A stretch of 64,000 bases of DNA from Pseudomonadota bacterium (GCA_021787435.1 JAJYLY010000001.1:1-64000); one strand, 5' to 3'. Shown: positions 54,961-63,400, counted from the stretch's first letter. The notes: generated by a model from the letters alone, not told the origin. A program made the numbers and translations.

Positions 54961-57210
54961 TTAATTGAAGCCCTTCATTGGTGACGGACCCATTTCAACC
55001 AGCTGCGCGACGTAATCGTTGATAAAGCCGGCAACCTTTGCGTTGTCTGTGATCGCCACCTCGAAAGTGGACACGCGCTCAGGCTCAAGCCCCATTCCTG
55101 TCAGCGTGTCGCCTATCTTGCTCATGCGGTAGCCGGCCAGTTCGGAGCCCTTGACGAAATGGCACTGGTATTCGTCGCCCTTCTTGCAGCCCATCATCAT
55201 CACACCGTCATATCCCGAGTTCAGCGCATCCGTGATCCAGATGGTGTTCACAGAACCCAGGCAGCGCACCGGAATGATGCGCACGAAGGCTGAATACACG
55301 ATGCGCGAAAGGCCTGCCATGTCGAGCGCGGGATAGGCATCGTTCTCGCAGGCAAGCACCAGTATGCGCGGCTTCTCGGAAAACTCGTCGGGTATCTCGA
55401 TCGACTTGATCTGGTTGCCGACTGTGTCCACCGAATAGTTCTCGAACGAAATCACACGCACAGGGCATGCGCCCATACAGGTCCCACAGCGGCGGCAGCG
55501 CTGTTCGTTGAAGACCGGAAAGCGCTTCTCATCCTCGTCGATGGCGCCAAAAGGGCATTCGACCGTACAACGCTTGCACTGGGTGCAGCCTTCCAAGCGC
55601 ACGATAGGGTAAGAAAGGTCGCCAGCTCTCGGATGCGCGGCACGCCCCAAGCTTGCATTTTCGGCTGCCTGTATCGCCTTCAGCGCCGCGCCGGTTGCAT
55701 CTTCGGTTGCCTGCAGGATATCCATGGGGCGGCGCACTGGCCCTGCCGTATAGATGCCGGTGCGCTGGGTCTCATAAGGGAAGCAGATGAAATGCGAATC
55801 AGCAAATCCGTATTTGAGCTTGGGCACATCCGGCCCCTGCCGATAGGTCAGGTTCAATATGGAAATGTTTTTCAGCTCGGATTTTTGCTGTTTGGCCTCA
55901 ACCGATCCGCCATCGGCTTCCTTGGTGAGCTTGTCCCATTCAACCACATTTACACCCGAGCTTGGCACTTGGCCTGTGGCCAGCACCACCAGGTCAGCTT
56001 CCAATATGCTGTCCGCATCTAAGATCAGATCCCTGTAATTCACACGGCAGCCATTGCCTGCCGTCTCGACCTTGCTGGCATTACCCTTGGCGAAGATCAC
56101 GCCCTTATGCTGCGCACTGCGATAAAAATCTTCTCCCATACCCGGCACGCGCAGATCGTCATACACGACAACCGTGTTCACTTCGGGATTGGCATCCTTG
56201 AAATACATTGCCTGTTTGATGCTGGTAGCACAGCAATGACCGGAACAATAGGGCAGATGCCGCCCCGTGTCGTCGCGCTGTCCCGCGCATTGCAAAAACA
56301 CCACGGACTTTATTTCCCTGCCGTCTGCGCGCTTGATCGCGCCGCCATTGGCAGCCTTGGCCAGAACTTCGAGACCCGCATGGTCCACGACGTTTTCAAG
56401 GCCGCCACCCAGTTCCGGCAGCTTATTGATGTCGTAAGTCGTAAAGCCGGTCGCCTGGACGATCGCGCCTGCCGAGACTTCAGTGATAGCCCCCGACTCC
56501 TGGGCAAGTTTGATCGCGAAACGCCCCGGCGCGCCGGATGTTTCCGCGACGGTCGTATTGAGATATACCTTGATCAAGGGATGTGAGCTGACTTTGGCTG
56601 CAAGTTCAGCGACTCCGGTGTCCTGCGGCTCGGCATAAGGCGCCTTGAACGGCACGCGCTTCCATAGCTTGTCCGCCCAGCCGCCCAGTTGCGCCTGTTT
56701 CTCGACTAGTATCACCTCGTAGCCAGTTTCGGCAGCTTCAAATGCCGCAGTCATTCCTGATATCCCGCCGCCGACCACCATGAGATTCTTCAGGTGGGTA
56801 TGATTCGGATTTCCCTCTGGCATCTTGGCCTTTTTAAGCTCAGCGCAACCCATGCGCACATAATCGTCTGCCATTTCCTGACGAACTTCGTCGTGATCTC
56901 CACCTTCGGACACCACCCAGATGACCCCCTCGCGCAGATTGGCGCGCGTCATCGCAACAGTCGGAAAGTTGAACGCTTCGGTCTTGGCTCTTCGCGAACA
57001 GGCCGCGATGCAGATGTGGGTGACAGCCTCCTTCTCGATATCGTCGCGTATCATCTGCACGCCCTCAGCATTGCACAGAAAGTCATGTTCCCGCACCAAT
57101 GCCATCTTACCTTCCTTCTGCGCAATCTTGGCAAGCTGCGGAACATCCAGCTTGTCGCCCAGGCCGCAGCCAGAACAGATATATGCAGCCGTCTTCATTT
57201 CAGCCATCAC
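54961..57210 (-). CDS. qmoB: QmoB-like HdrA/MvhD fusion flavoprotein
   Basis: 749 residues (ATG 57207 or 57198 also possible). N-terminal cysteines (YICSGCGLGD) precede an FAD fold (MVVGGGISGMTAAFEAAE, about residue 145). Two ferredoxin sites follow around residue 560 (CTQCKRCTVECP and CRRCGTCMGACP). The last ~140 residues form an MvhD-like domain (VRCLGSVN, MMGCKKGDEYQCHFVKG) whose first motif is CENDA in place of the hydrogenase-type CxxC cluster. The start overlaps qmoA by 4 bp. Proposed electron carrier between QmoA and HdrCB. Confidence 0.9.
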   Translation of the reverse strand: MMAEMKTAAYICSGCGLGDKLDVPQLAKIAQKEGKMALVREHDFLCNAEGVQMIRDDIEKEAVTHICIAACSRRAKTEAFNFPTVAMTRANLREGVIWVVSEGGDHDEVRQEMADDYVRMGCAELKKAKMPEGNPNHTHLKNLMVVGGGISGMTAAFEAAETGYEVILVEKQAQLGGWADKLWKRVPFKAPYAEPQDTGVAELAAKVSSHPLIKVYLNTTVAETSGAPGRFAIKLAQESGAITEVSAGAIVQATGFTTYDINKLPELGGGLENVVDHAGLEVLAKAANGGAIKRADGREIKSVVFLQCAGQRDDTGRHLPYCSGHCCATSIKQAMYFKDANPEVNTVVVYDDLRVPGMGEDFYRSAQHKGVIFAKGNASKVETAGNGCRVNYRDLILDADSILEADLVVLATGQVPSSGVNVVEWDKLTKEADGGSVEAKQQKSELKNISILNLTYRQGPDVPKLKYGFADSHFICFPYETQRTGIYTAGPVRRPMDILQATEDATGAALKAIQAAENASLGRAAHPRAGDLSYPIVRLEGCTQCKRCTVECPFGAIDEDEKRFPVFNEQRCRRCGTCMGACPVRVISFENYSVDTVGNQIKSIEIPDEFSEKPRILVLACENDAYPALDMAGLSRIVYSAFVRIIPVRCLGSVNTIWITDALNSGYDGVMMMGCKKGDEYQCHFVKGSELAGYRMSKIGDTLTGMGLEPERVSTFEVAITDNAKVAGFINDYVAQLVEMGPSPMKGFN

Positions 57211-58505
57211 CTGACTCCTTCGACTGTAGATGTTTTATGAACCACCTGTATCGCGCGCAACGCCGCAGCCGTTGCACTTTGCACCGAGCGGTTCACGTCC
57301 AGCGGGCTGCTCGCAGCACCCGCACCATAGATACCCTCGATCCCTGCCGGCAGATTCGATCCCTCGATAAAACCCGAGGAGTCCAGCAGGATATCGTCGG
57401 GCAGCTTGATGCCGTTGGTCTCGGGCTCCATGCCGACTGCCAGCACGACCAGATCATGGGTCGTTGCATAGCGGTGATAGCCTTCCGTATCCACGCCGTG
57501 CAGGACCAGATTGCTTTCCTTGTCCTCGACGATCTTGGCCACCTTCGATTTGATGAAGCCAACCGTCGGATCCTGCTGCACTTGCAGATAAAAATCTTCC
57601 AGGCGATCTATCACGCGGATATCGATGTAGTAGATCGTCGATTTAGCCGAATCGCCATACGCTTCGCGCACATAGTGCGTCTGTTTGAGTGACGCCATAC
57701 AGCAGATGCGCGAACAGTGGCGCAGATGGTTTTCGTCGCGCGAACCTGCGCACTGGATGAAAGCGATGTTCTTCGCTTCCTTTCCATCGGATGGCCTGAG
57801 CAGTTTTCCGCCGGTCGGCCCGTGCGGATTAGCCAGTCTTTCAAACTCCACGCTGGTGATCACGTTGGCAAAGCGGTCGTAGCCATAAGGCTGTATCTTG
57901 GCCGCATCATAAGGCTTCCAGCCTGTCGCCCAGACGATCGCACCCGCCTTGATCTCGACGACCTCTTCCTGCATGTCGAGTTCGATTGCATCGTATTTGC
58001 AGGCGGCCTTAGCCTTGTCGGCATCCTGGGTCCCGATGATGGAAGGATCGAGAACATAGTGCATCGGATAGGCCATGTTGTGCGGCAGATAGGCTGCGCG
58101 CGTTTTGGCAAGATTGTATTCGTAGGGGTTGTCGATTTCAGCATCCACCGCCTTTGCACATTCTCCGCAGGCTGTGCAGTTGCTGTTGACATATCGGGGA
58201 GAGAGTTTCAGCTTTACCGTATAGTCGCCGCGCAGGCCTTTCACGTCCAGCACTTCAGTCATCGTCATCACGCGCACGTTGCGGTTAGCCTTGATGCGGC
58301 GCAGGTTGATTTCCATGCCGCAGGTCGGGTGACACATCTTGGGGAAATAACGGTACAGCAACGCAGTCCGTCCGCCGAGCGTTGCATTGCGTTCGACAAG
58401 GATCACCTGTTTACCGCATTCTGCGGCCTCCAGCGCCGCTGTCATGCCGCTTATTCCACCGCCCACGACCAGGATGGTCTGGCTGGTTGCAATTGAAGCT
58501 GTCAC
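57207..58505 (-). CDS. qmoA: QmoA-like HdrA flavoprotein
   Basis: 432 residues. FAD motif LVVGGGISGMTAALEAAE, then VERNATLGGRTALLYRYFP and the Cys pair C58/C62 (KMCHPTCGME) typical of HdrA-like proteins. The ferredoxin-like CTACGEC (C110, C113, C116) lacks the fourth Cys. A second FAD-binding block appears late (NLPAGIEGIYGAGAASSPLD). It fits QmoA of the quinone-interacting oxidoreductase, here without aprAB in the window. It precedes qmoB with a 4-bp overlap. Confidence 0.88.
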   Translation of the reverse strand: MTASIATSQTILVVGGGISGMTAALEAAECGKQVILVERNATLGGRTALLYRYFPKMCHPTCGMEINLRRIKANRNVRVMTMTEVLDVKGLRGDYTVKLKLSPRYVNSNCTACGECAKAVDAEIDNPYEYNLAKTRAAYLPHNMAYPMHYVLDPSIIGTQDADKAKAACKYDAIELDMQEEVVEIKAGAIVWATGWKPYDAAKIQPYGYDRFANVITSVEFERLANPHGPTGGKLLRPSDGKEAKNIAFIQCAGSRDENHLRHCSRICCMASLKQTHYVREAYGDSAKSTIYYIDIRVIDRLEDFYLQVQQDPTVGFIKSKVAKIVEDKESNLVLHGVDTEGYHRYATTHDLVVLAVGMEPETNGIKLPDDILLDSSGFIEGSNLPAGIEGIYGAGAASSPLDVNRSVQSATAAALRAIQVVHKTSTVEGVR

Positions 58506-58543
58506 TTGAACCTCCGTAATTGATTGCGATAATCAGCGGTACG

Positions 58544-59071
58544 TCAGTGTTTCTGGGTATGTATTTCAAACCTCATGCCATCAAGATCACCCAATATCCA
58601 GGTGAACGCTTCCTCCACACCCGGCGCACCGATACCGGAAACAGAACCAGGATTCACCAGCATGGTTTTTCCCCCCAGTATATTTGGCTGCAGGATGATT
58701 TCCGCGACATGGCTGTGTCCGCAGCACACCACGTCATAATCGCCGGTACAAGCCAGCGCTCTTCCATAATGCGGATAGTGCGTCGCAAAGATTCGCCGCC
58801 CTCCTAGCTCAAGCTCAGCATCATGCCCGTGGTAGGTCAGCAATGCGCCGTGCTTTTTCATCATCCTGTGCATCGCCATCTGATCGCCAACATTGTTTCC
58901 ATGCACCACATGCAAAGGGATGCCTAGCTTTAGCGAAGTGCGGAGTGTATTTGCGCCTATCAGGTCACCGCAATGGATTACTGCTTCAGCACCCAGAGAC
59001 TGCGCCTTGGCAATCGCATTCGCCAGCGGCTCGGCTCTGTCATGGCTGTCGGAAACTATGCAGATTTTCAT
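58544..59071 (-). CDS. YfcE/MJ0936-family metallophosphoesterase
   Basis: 175 residues. Metal-site motifs IVSDSHDR, VIHCGDLIG, HGNNVGD (GNND position is GNNV), THYPHYGR and CCGHSHVA. These cleave phosphodiesters; the natural substrate is unknown. It is the first gene on the minus strand before qmoA (38-bp gap), so it may head the qmo-hdr transcript. No Shine-Dalgarno sequence is visible before the ATG. Confidence 0.88.
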   Translation of the reverse strand: MKICIVSDSHDRAEPLANAIAKAQSLGAEAVIHCGDLIGANTLRTSLKLGIPLHVVHGNNVGDQMAMHRMMKKHGALLTYHGHDAELELGGRRIFATHYPHYGRALACTGDYDVVCCGHSHVAEIILQPNILGGKTMLVNPGSVSGIGAPGVEEAFTWILGDLDGMRFEIHTQKH

Positions 59072-59118
59072 TTATTATTCTGTATACCGCATGGCGCTTG
59101 ATCACATCAGCCATGCAT

Positions 59119-59136
59119 CAATTAATCGATTAATTG
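59119..59136. promoter_or_regulatory. 18-bp perfect palindrome, possible operator of the qmo-hdr transcript
   Basis: CAATTAATCGATTAATTG is a perfect dyad with no central spacer, 48 bp upstream of the phosphodiesterase start. The symmetry suits a dimeric repressor or activator of TetR, MarR or similar type. No factor is assigned. Confidence 0.55.
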
Positions 59137-59296
59137 TCAGGCAAACCGCGCAGGTTTTGATCTTACTATAACATCGGTCTGCACCTCAACCTGTGTTTTG
59201 TCGCAAACCCAATCAACCTGCTCAAAACGACTGCTTCAACTCGCCCGCAAGCCACAGCAATGGTTGCATTAGGCGGAATTGTGCGCACGCCTGTCT

Positions 59297-59355
59297 ATAA
59301 CTCCATCGGGTAATGAGGGTTATAACTCTGACGGGTTGGACTATCGTTGTATAAT
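59297..59355 (+). promoter_or_regulatory. Direct-repeat promoter of the kinase gene
   Basis: Two copies of ATAACTC-N3-CGGGT, at 59297 and 59322, are 25 bp apart. The second covers a weak -35 (CTGACG, 59328-59333) and the -10 TATAAT stands at 59350-59355, 16 bp on. The position of the repeats fits an activator or repressor binding site for this transcript. Confidence 0.55.
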
Positions 59356-59420
59356 CCACCCTAGTTGATTTTTTGGTTTGTTTCAACTGGACTTCATTCA
59401 ATCTTTACATATTTGCTATC

Positions 59421-60656
59421 ATGTTGATGAGAAAGAAAAAAATTCCCGCTTCAGTCAATACACTAAGCGACTTTCTTTGGTTGCGCGAACCCGAGTTTAC
59501 GCCGCCTGAAACCGGAGGTACCGCTGAAACACACACTTCACAGGCTATGCCGCGCATAGGAGAACTGAAAACCCTGCTGACCCTTTTTCTCGACAACCTC
59601 GTCAAACTGGCGGGTGCGGCCTCCGCAGTTTTACGGCTGTTGTCGCCCGATGGACGCACGCCGCAAATCATCAGCTCATCGGGATTCTCTGCCGAACTGG
59701 CGAAAGAATCAGAAGCTTTTGAAGAGCTGAATTGCGAAATCACCCACAATGCCGCGCTGAGTGGCGACATTCAGATTCTCGACATCAGCCAATGCGGTTC
59801 ACGAAAAAACTGCCCGCATGCCGATTGCCGTTTTCAGTCCCTGATCGTCGCGCCGCTTGAACCTCCTCACTCCCCCGGCACGCCGCTTGGCATTCTGAGC
59901 ATTTTTTTCGACCTTCCTCGCGAGAAGATCAGCCAGAACAAAAATATGGTAGCGACGCTGGCCGAGATGATGAGCGCTGCCATCGAGCACACGCATGTCA
60001 ACCGGGAAGCAAGGCGCATCGAGCTGATCAACGAGCGCCAAGCGATTGCCAATGACATCCATGACTCCCTAGCACAAACGCTTACCTATGCACGCATGCG
60101 CGTGAGTATGCTCATCGAGGCCAATCGCACCAACAACAAACTGATGACCAAGAAATATGCAAGCGATCTGGATGAGGCGCTGGAAATTTCACAAAAAAAC
60201 GCCCGCGAACTGGTTACTAACTTCCGTTCCGAGATCAACCCAGGCGGATTGTCCGCTGCATTAAATGATCTTGCGAATGAATTTCGCAAACGCAACAACA
60301 TCGTGCTCGAGTATCATAACCGTTTGGCTGATCTTGAACTCCCGCTCGAACACGAAATACAGACATATCATATCGTCCACGAGGCGTTAAACAACATCGC
60401 CCGTCATTCCGGTGCAACCCATGCGCGCCTGTTCGTCGATGCCCATTCAGGGTATTACGTGTTCACCATTGAAGACAACGGCAGCGGCGCATGCACCTTT
60501 GCACCGGTGGAAGGCCATTATGGCGTTTTGATCATGCGCGAAAGAGCGAATCAGATAGGCGGCACCATCAAGGTGGAAAGTGCGACAGGGCAAGGGACTC
60601 AGGTTCAATTGTTTTTCCCCGAACCATCGCTAAACTGGAGAGCAACAAATGAGTGA
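59421..60656 (+). CDS. Soluble NarX/NreB-type sensor histidine kinase with cysteine-bearing GAF domain
   Basis: 411 residues from ATG 59421 (the frame is open to 59373). No membrane helix. GAF domain about residues 55-190, with four cysteines at C105, C125, C131 and C136 (SQCGSRKNCPHADC). Then HisKA_3 dimerisation with the H-box DIHDSLAQTL (His214), and HATPase_c (HEALNNIARHSGA, IEDNGSG). It is linked to a NarL-type regulator by an 8-bp overlap and precedes sqr. The cysteine group may hold an Fe-S cluster or act as a thiol switch; not shown. Confidence 0.9.
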   Translation: MLMRKKKIPASVNTLSDFLWLREPEFTPPETGGTAETHTSQAMPRIGELKTLLTLFLDNLVKLAGAASAVLRLLSPDGRTPQIISSSGFSAELAKESEAFEELNCEITHNAALSGDIQILDISQCGSRKNCPHADCRFQSLIVAPLEPPHSPGTPLGILSIFFDLPREKISQNKNMVATLAEMMSAAIEHTHVNREARRIELINERQAIANDIHDSLAQTLTYARMRVSMLIEANRTNNKLMTKKYASDLDEALEISQKNARELVTNFRSEINPGGLSAALNDLANEFRKRNNIVLEYHNRLADLELPLEHEIQTYHIVHEALNNIARHSGATHARLFVDAHSGYYVFTIEDNGSGACTFAPVEGHYGVLIMRERANQIGGTIKVESATGQGTQVQLFFPEPSLNWRATNE

Positions 60657-61314
60657 CAAGTTGAGAATCATACTGGTCGATGACCAATGCCTTTGCCGGC
60701 GAGGCTTAAGCGAACTGCTTGGGAATTGCTATGATTTTGACGTGATAGGCACGACAGACAACATTGGCGAATTGCGCACGCTGTTGAATGAAAAACCCGA
60801 TCTTTTGATCGTTGACTTGCGCATGAAACCCATGGACGGCATCTCATTGTTGAAGCAGCTGCGCAAGGAAGATTGCACGGTGCCAGCGATCATGCTCACG
60901 ATGAGCGACTCGGATGTGGACTTGAAGAATGCGATACGCGCAGGCGTGCGAGGATATTTGCTCAAGGACATGCCGCCGGATGACGTGGTAGAAGCGATCC
61001 GCCGCGTTGCTGCCGGGGAACTCGTCGTCGCCCCTGCAATGACAGTCAAGATGATCGAAATGTTGCGCGACGAACAACCCGAGCAGGATACGAAAAATTC
61101 GCTTAAACTACTCACCGAGCGCGAACGCGAAATCCTGCAACTTTTGTCACGCGGGGAGAGCAACAAGGCCATCGCCCTCAACCTGAAGATCAGCTATGAC
61201 ACGGTAAAGCAGCATGTTCGCCACATCCTGAACAAGCTTAACCTGTCTTCGCGGGTAAAGGCAGCCGTGCTGTTCACCAAGGAGCAGGAAACTCACAGCA
61301 GTGACGACTTATAA
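60649..61314 (+). CDS. NarL/FixJ-family response regulator
   Basis: 221 residues. Receiver domain with D11/D12, phospho-acceptor D56 (LLIVDLRMKPMDG), T84 and K106, then a LuxR-type helix-turn-helix (LTEREREILQLLSRGESNKA, followed by ISYDTVKQHVRHILNKL). Partner of the kinase whose stop it overlaps. It most likely controls sqr and its neighbours, 57 bp downstream, but its own binding site is not identified. Confidence 0.93.
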   Translation: MSDKLRIILVDDQCLCRRGLSELLGNCYDFDVIGTTDNIGELRTLLNEKPDLLIVDLRMKPMDGISLLKQLRKEDCTVPAIMLTMSDSDVDLKNAIRAGVRGYLLKDMPPDDVVEAIRRVAAGELVVAPAMTVKMIEMLRDEQPEQDTKNSLKLLTEREREILQLLSRGESNKAIALNLKISYDTVKQHVRHILNKLNLSSRVKAAVLFTKEQETHSSDDL

Positions 61315-61370
61315 AAAGGAAACGATCTAACTAGCAGCATAAGTGATAGTCAACCAAACGGGGAGGAAAC

Positions 61371-62642
61371 ATGGCACACATCGTCATCATGGGAGCAGGA
61401 ATCGGCGGCATGCCCGCAGCCTACGAAATGCGCGAGAAGCTGGACAAGACGCACAAGGTCACCGTCATCTCCAACAGCGAGAATTTCAATTTTATGCCCT
61501 CCAACCCGTGGCTAGGCGTCAAGTGGCGAGAACGTGACCAGATCGATTTTCCGATACGCCCCTATCTTGAGCGCAAGGGGATCAATTTTATTTCCTGCGG
61601 CGTCAAGCGCGTCCAGCCCGACAGCAATCAACTCGAACTCAACGATGGCCAGACGGTCAGCTATGACTATCTGGTCATTGCCACCGGTCCCAAGCTTGCC
61701 TTTGACGAGGTCGAGGGTCTGGGCCCTCATGGCGGACACACGCACTCAGTCTGCCATGTGGATCACGCAATGAAATCGCACGACGAGTGGGAAAATTTCT
61801 GCAGCAATCCGGGGCCTATCGTGGTCGGCGCAGTGCAGGGTGCGTCCTGCTATGGCCCTGCATACGAGTATGCCTTCATCATGGAAACCGATTTGCGCCG
61901 CAGAAAGATACGCAATAAAGTGCCGATGACTTTTGTCACCGCAGAGCCCTACATCGGCCACTTGGGTCTGGGCGGCGTAGGGGACTCCAAGGGTATTCTG
62001 GAATCCGGCATGCGCGACAAGCACATCAAATGGATCTGCAATGCCAAGGTGACGAAAGTAGAAGCAGGCAAAATGTACGTCAGCGAACACGACGAGACAG
62101 GCGTCGAAATAAAAAAACACGAGCTGCCATTCAACTACAGCATGATGCTGCCCGCATTCAAGGGCATCGATGCAGTTTTCGGCATCGAAGGGCTGGTCCA
62201 GGCACGCGGCTTCGTCATCGTGGACAAACATCAACGCAACCCGAAGTACAAGAACATTTTCGCCGTAGGCGTCTGCGTTGCAATTCCGCCTGTCGAACCC
62301 ACCCCCATTCCCGTTGGCACACCCAAAACGGGCTACATGATCGAATCCATGGTCACGGCAACCGTATACAACATCCATGCGGAACTGACCGGCGGCATCC
62401 CAGACAAAGAGGCCACTTGGAACGCCATCTGTCTAGCTGATTTCGGCGACAGCGGCGTCGCATTCGTCGCGATACCGCAGATTCCGCCGCGCAATGTAAA
62501 CTGGTTTTCCGAAGGCAAGTGGGTGCATCTGGCCAAGATCGCATTCGAGAAATACTTCATACGTAAGATGAAAAAAGGCACTTCCGAACCCTTCTATGAA
62601 AGCAGCATCTTGAAGATGATTGGCATAGAAAAACTGAAATAG
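61371..62642 (+). CDS. sqr: Sulfide:quinone oxidoreductase
   Basis: 423 residues with a GGGGAGGAAAC ribosome site. FAD motif IVIMGAGIGGMPAAYEM; redox cysteines at positions 128 (SVCHVDH), 160 (GASCYGPAYEYAF) and 354 (NAICLADFGD), almost identical to the numbering I recall for the Acidithiobacillus ferrooxidans enzyme (128, 160, 356). The C-terminal amphipathic helices (AFEKYFIRKMKKGTSEPFYE) bind the membrane. It oxidises sulfide to sulfane sulfur and reduces quinone. Followed by a perfect stem-loop and a RutE-like gene. Confidence 0.95.
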   Translation: MAHIVIMGAGIGGMPAAYEMREKLDKTHKVTVISNSENFNFMPSNPWLGVKWRERDQIDFPIRPYLERKGINFISCGVKRVQPDSNQLELNDGQTVSYDYLVIATGPKLAFDEVEGLGPHGGHTHSVCHVDHAMKSHDEWENFCSNPGPIVVGAVQGASCYGPAYEYAFIMETDLRRRKIRNKVPMTFVTAEPYIGHLGLGGVGDSKGILESGMRDKHIKWICNAKVTKVEAGKMYVSEHDETGVEIKKHELPFNYSMMLPAFKGIDAVFGIEGLVQARGFVIVDKHQRNPKYKNIFAVGVCVAIPPVEPTPIPVGTPKTGYMIESMVTATVYNIHAELTGGIPDKEATWNAICLADFGDSGVAFVAIPQIPPRNVNWFSEGKWVHLAKIAFEKYFIRKMKKGTSEPFYESSILKMIGIEKLK

Positions 62643-62644
62643 AT

Positions 62645-62675
62645 GGACAAGCGCCGATCAAGTCGGCGCTTGTCC
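62645..62675 (+). other. Intercistronic stem-loop after sqr
   Basis: GGACAAGCGCCGA (62645-62657) and TCGGCGCTTGTCC (62663-62675) form a perfect 13-bp stem with a 5-nt loop. No T tract follows, so it is probably an mRNA stabiliser or processing site and not a Rho-independent terminator. Confidence 0.85.
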
Positions 62676-62705
62676 GAAGCAACATATCAACATAGGGAAA
62701 CACTT

Positions 62706-63290
62706 ATGCAACTCAACGAACAAAGTCTGGACACCCTCTTCCGCACTGCTCGCACCCACAGCGTCTGGCAGGACAAACCCGTCAGCGACGAGCTGCTTCA
62801 TCAGATGTACGACCTGATGAAGTGGGCGCCCACCAGCGCGAATTCAAGCCCGGCGCGCATCGTTTTCGTGAAGAGCGAGGCCGCAAAGAAACGTCTGTTG
62901 CCCGCCATGATACCCGGCAACGAAGAGAAGACACGCACCGCACCGGTGACAGCGATCATCGCACAGGATCACGAGTTTTACGAAAAACTGCCGCAACTTT
63001 TCCCTCATGCCGATGCACGCTCCTGGTTTACAGGCAACCAGACTCTGATCGACACGACGGCTTTCCGCAATGCCACTTTGCAGGGCGCATACCTGATCAT
63101 CGCCGCACGCGCTTTAGGCCTTGATGCAGGCCCCATGTCCGGTTTTGACAATGCCAAAGTGGATCAGGAGTTCTTCAAAGGCACTCCGATCAAGTCCAAC
63201 TTTCTGATCAATCTGGGTTATGGCGAAGCCGAAAAGCTCTTTCCCCGCAGCCCTCGTCTTTCCTTTGAAGAGGCCGCAAAAATCCTTTAG
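62706..63290 (+). CDS. RutE-like nitroreductase-family flavoprotein
   Basis: 194 residues from ATG 62706. FMN-fold tracts [32 protein letters not shown], and [19 protein letters not shown] match the malonic semialdehyde reductase (RutE/HadB) subfamily, size as in the family (196). No other rut genes are nearby, so the substrate is unknown. A role with sqr is possible since the genes are adjacent and co-oriented with a 63-bp gap. Confidence 0.9.
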   Translation: MQLNEQSLDTLFRTARTHSVWQDKPVSDELLHQMYDLMKWAPTSANSSPARIVFVKSEAAKKRLLPAMIPGNEEKTRTAPVTAIIAQDHEFYEKLPQLFPHADARSWFTGNQTLIDTTAFRNATLQGAYLIIAARALGLDAGPMSGFDNAKVDQEFFKGTPIKSNFLINLGYGEAEKLFPRSPRLSFEEAAKIL

Positions 63291-63337
63291 CCTGCGAGTC
63301 TATAACCCGATTGACAACCGCAGCCCCTCACTTCCGA

Positions 63338-63370
63338 GTACTTGACTAAATTACTCGGTTGATGTTAAAT
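63338..63370 (+). promoter_or_regulatory. Promoter of the TusE/DsrC-like gene with IscR-type motif
   Basis: TTGACT (63342-63347), 17 bp, TTAAAT (63365-63370); leader about 24 nt. The window 63338-63362 matches about 20 of 25 positions of the IscR type-1 consensus (TTGACTAAATTACTCGG core), overlapping the -35 and spacer as in repressed iscR promoters. The second half has ACTCGG in place of AGTCRR, one mismatch. Confidence 0.6.
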
Positions 63371-63400
63371 GTGGTTTTTCTGACTTGAAAGGTATCAAAC

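Larger units (their letters stand above)
59072..59420. other. Regulatory intergenic region between divergent qmo-hdr and kinase/sqr transcripts
   Basis: Contains no gene. It holds the 18-bp palindrome at 59119-59136 near the minus-strand start and the direct-repeat promoter at 59297-59355 near the plus-strand kinase. A weak TATACA-like box for the minus transcript lies at 59086-59081. Confidence 0.6.

Noticed and set aside
61340..61370. IscR-like half site (TAGTCAACC) before sqr
   Set aside because: Only one half fits; the other side does not match the consensus.
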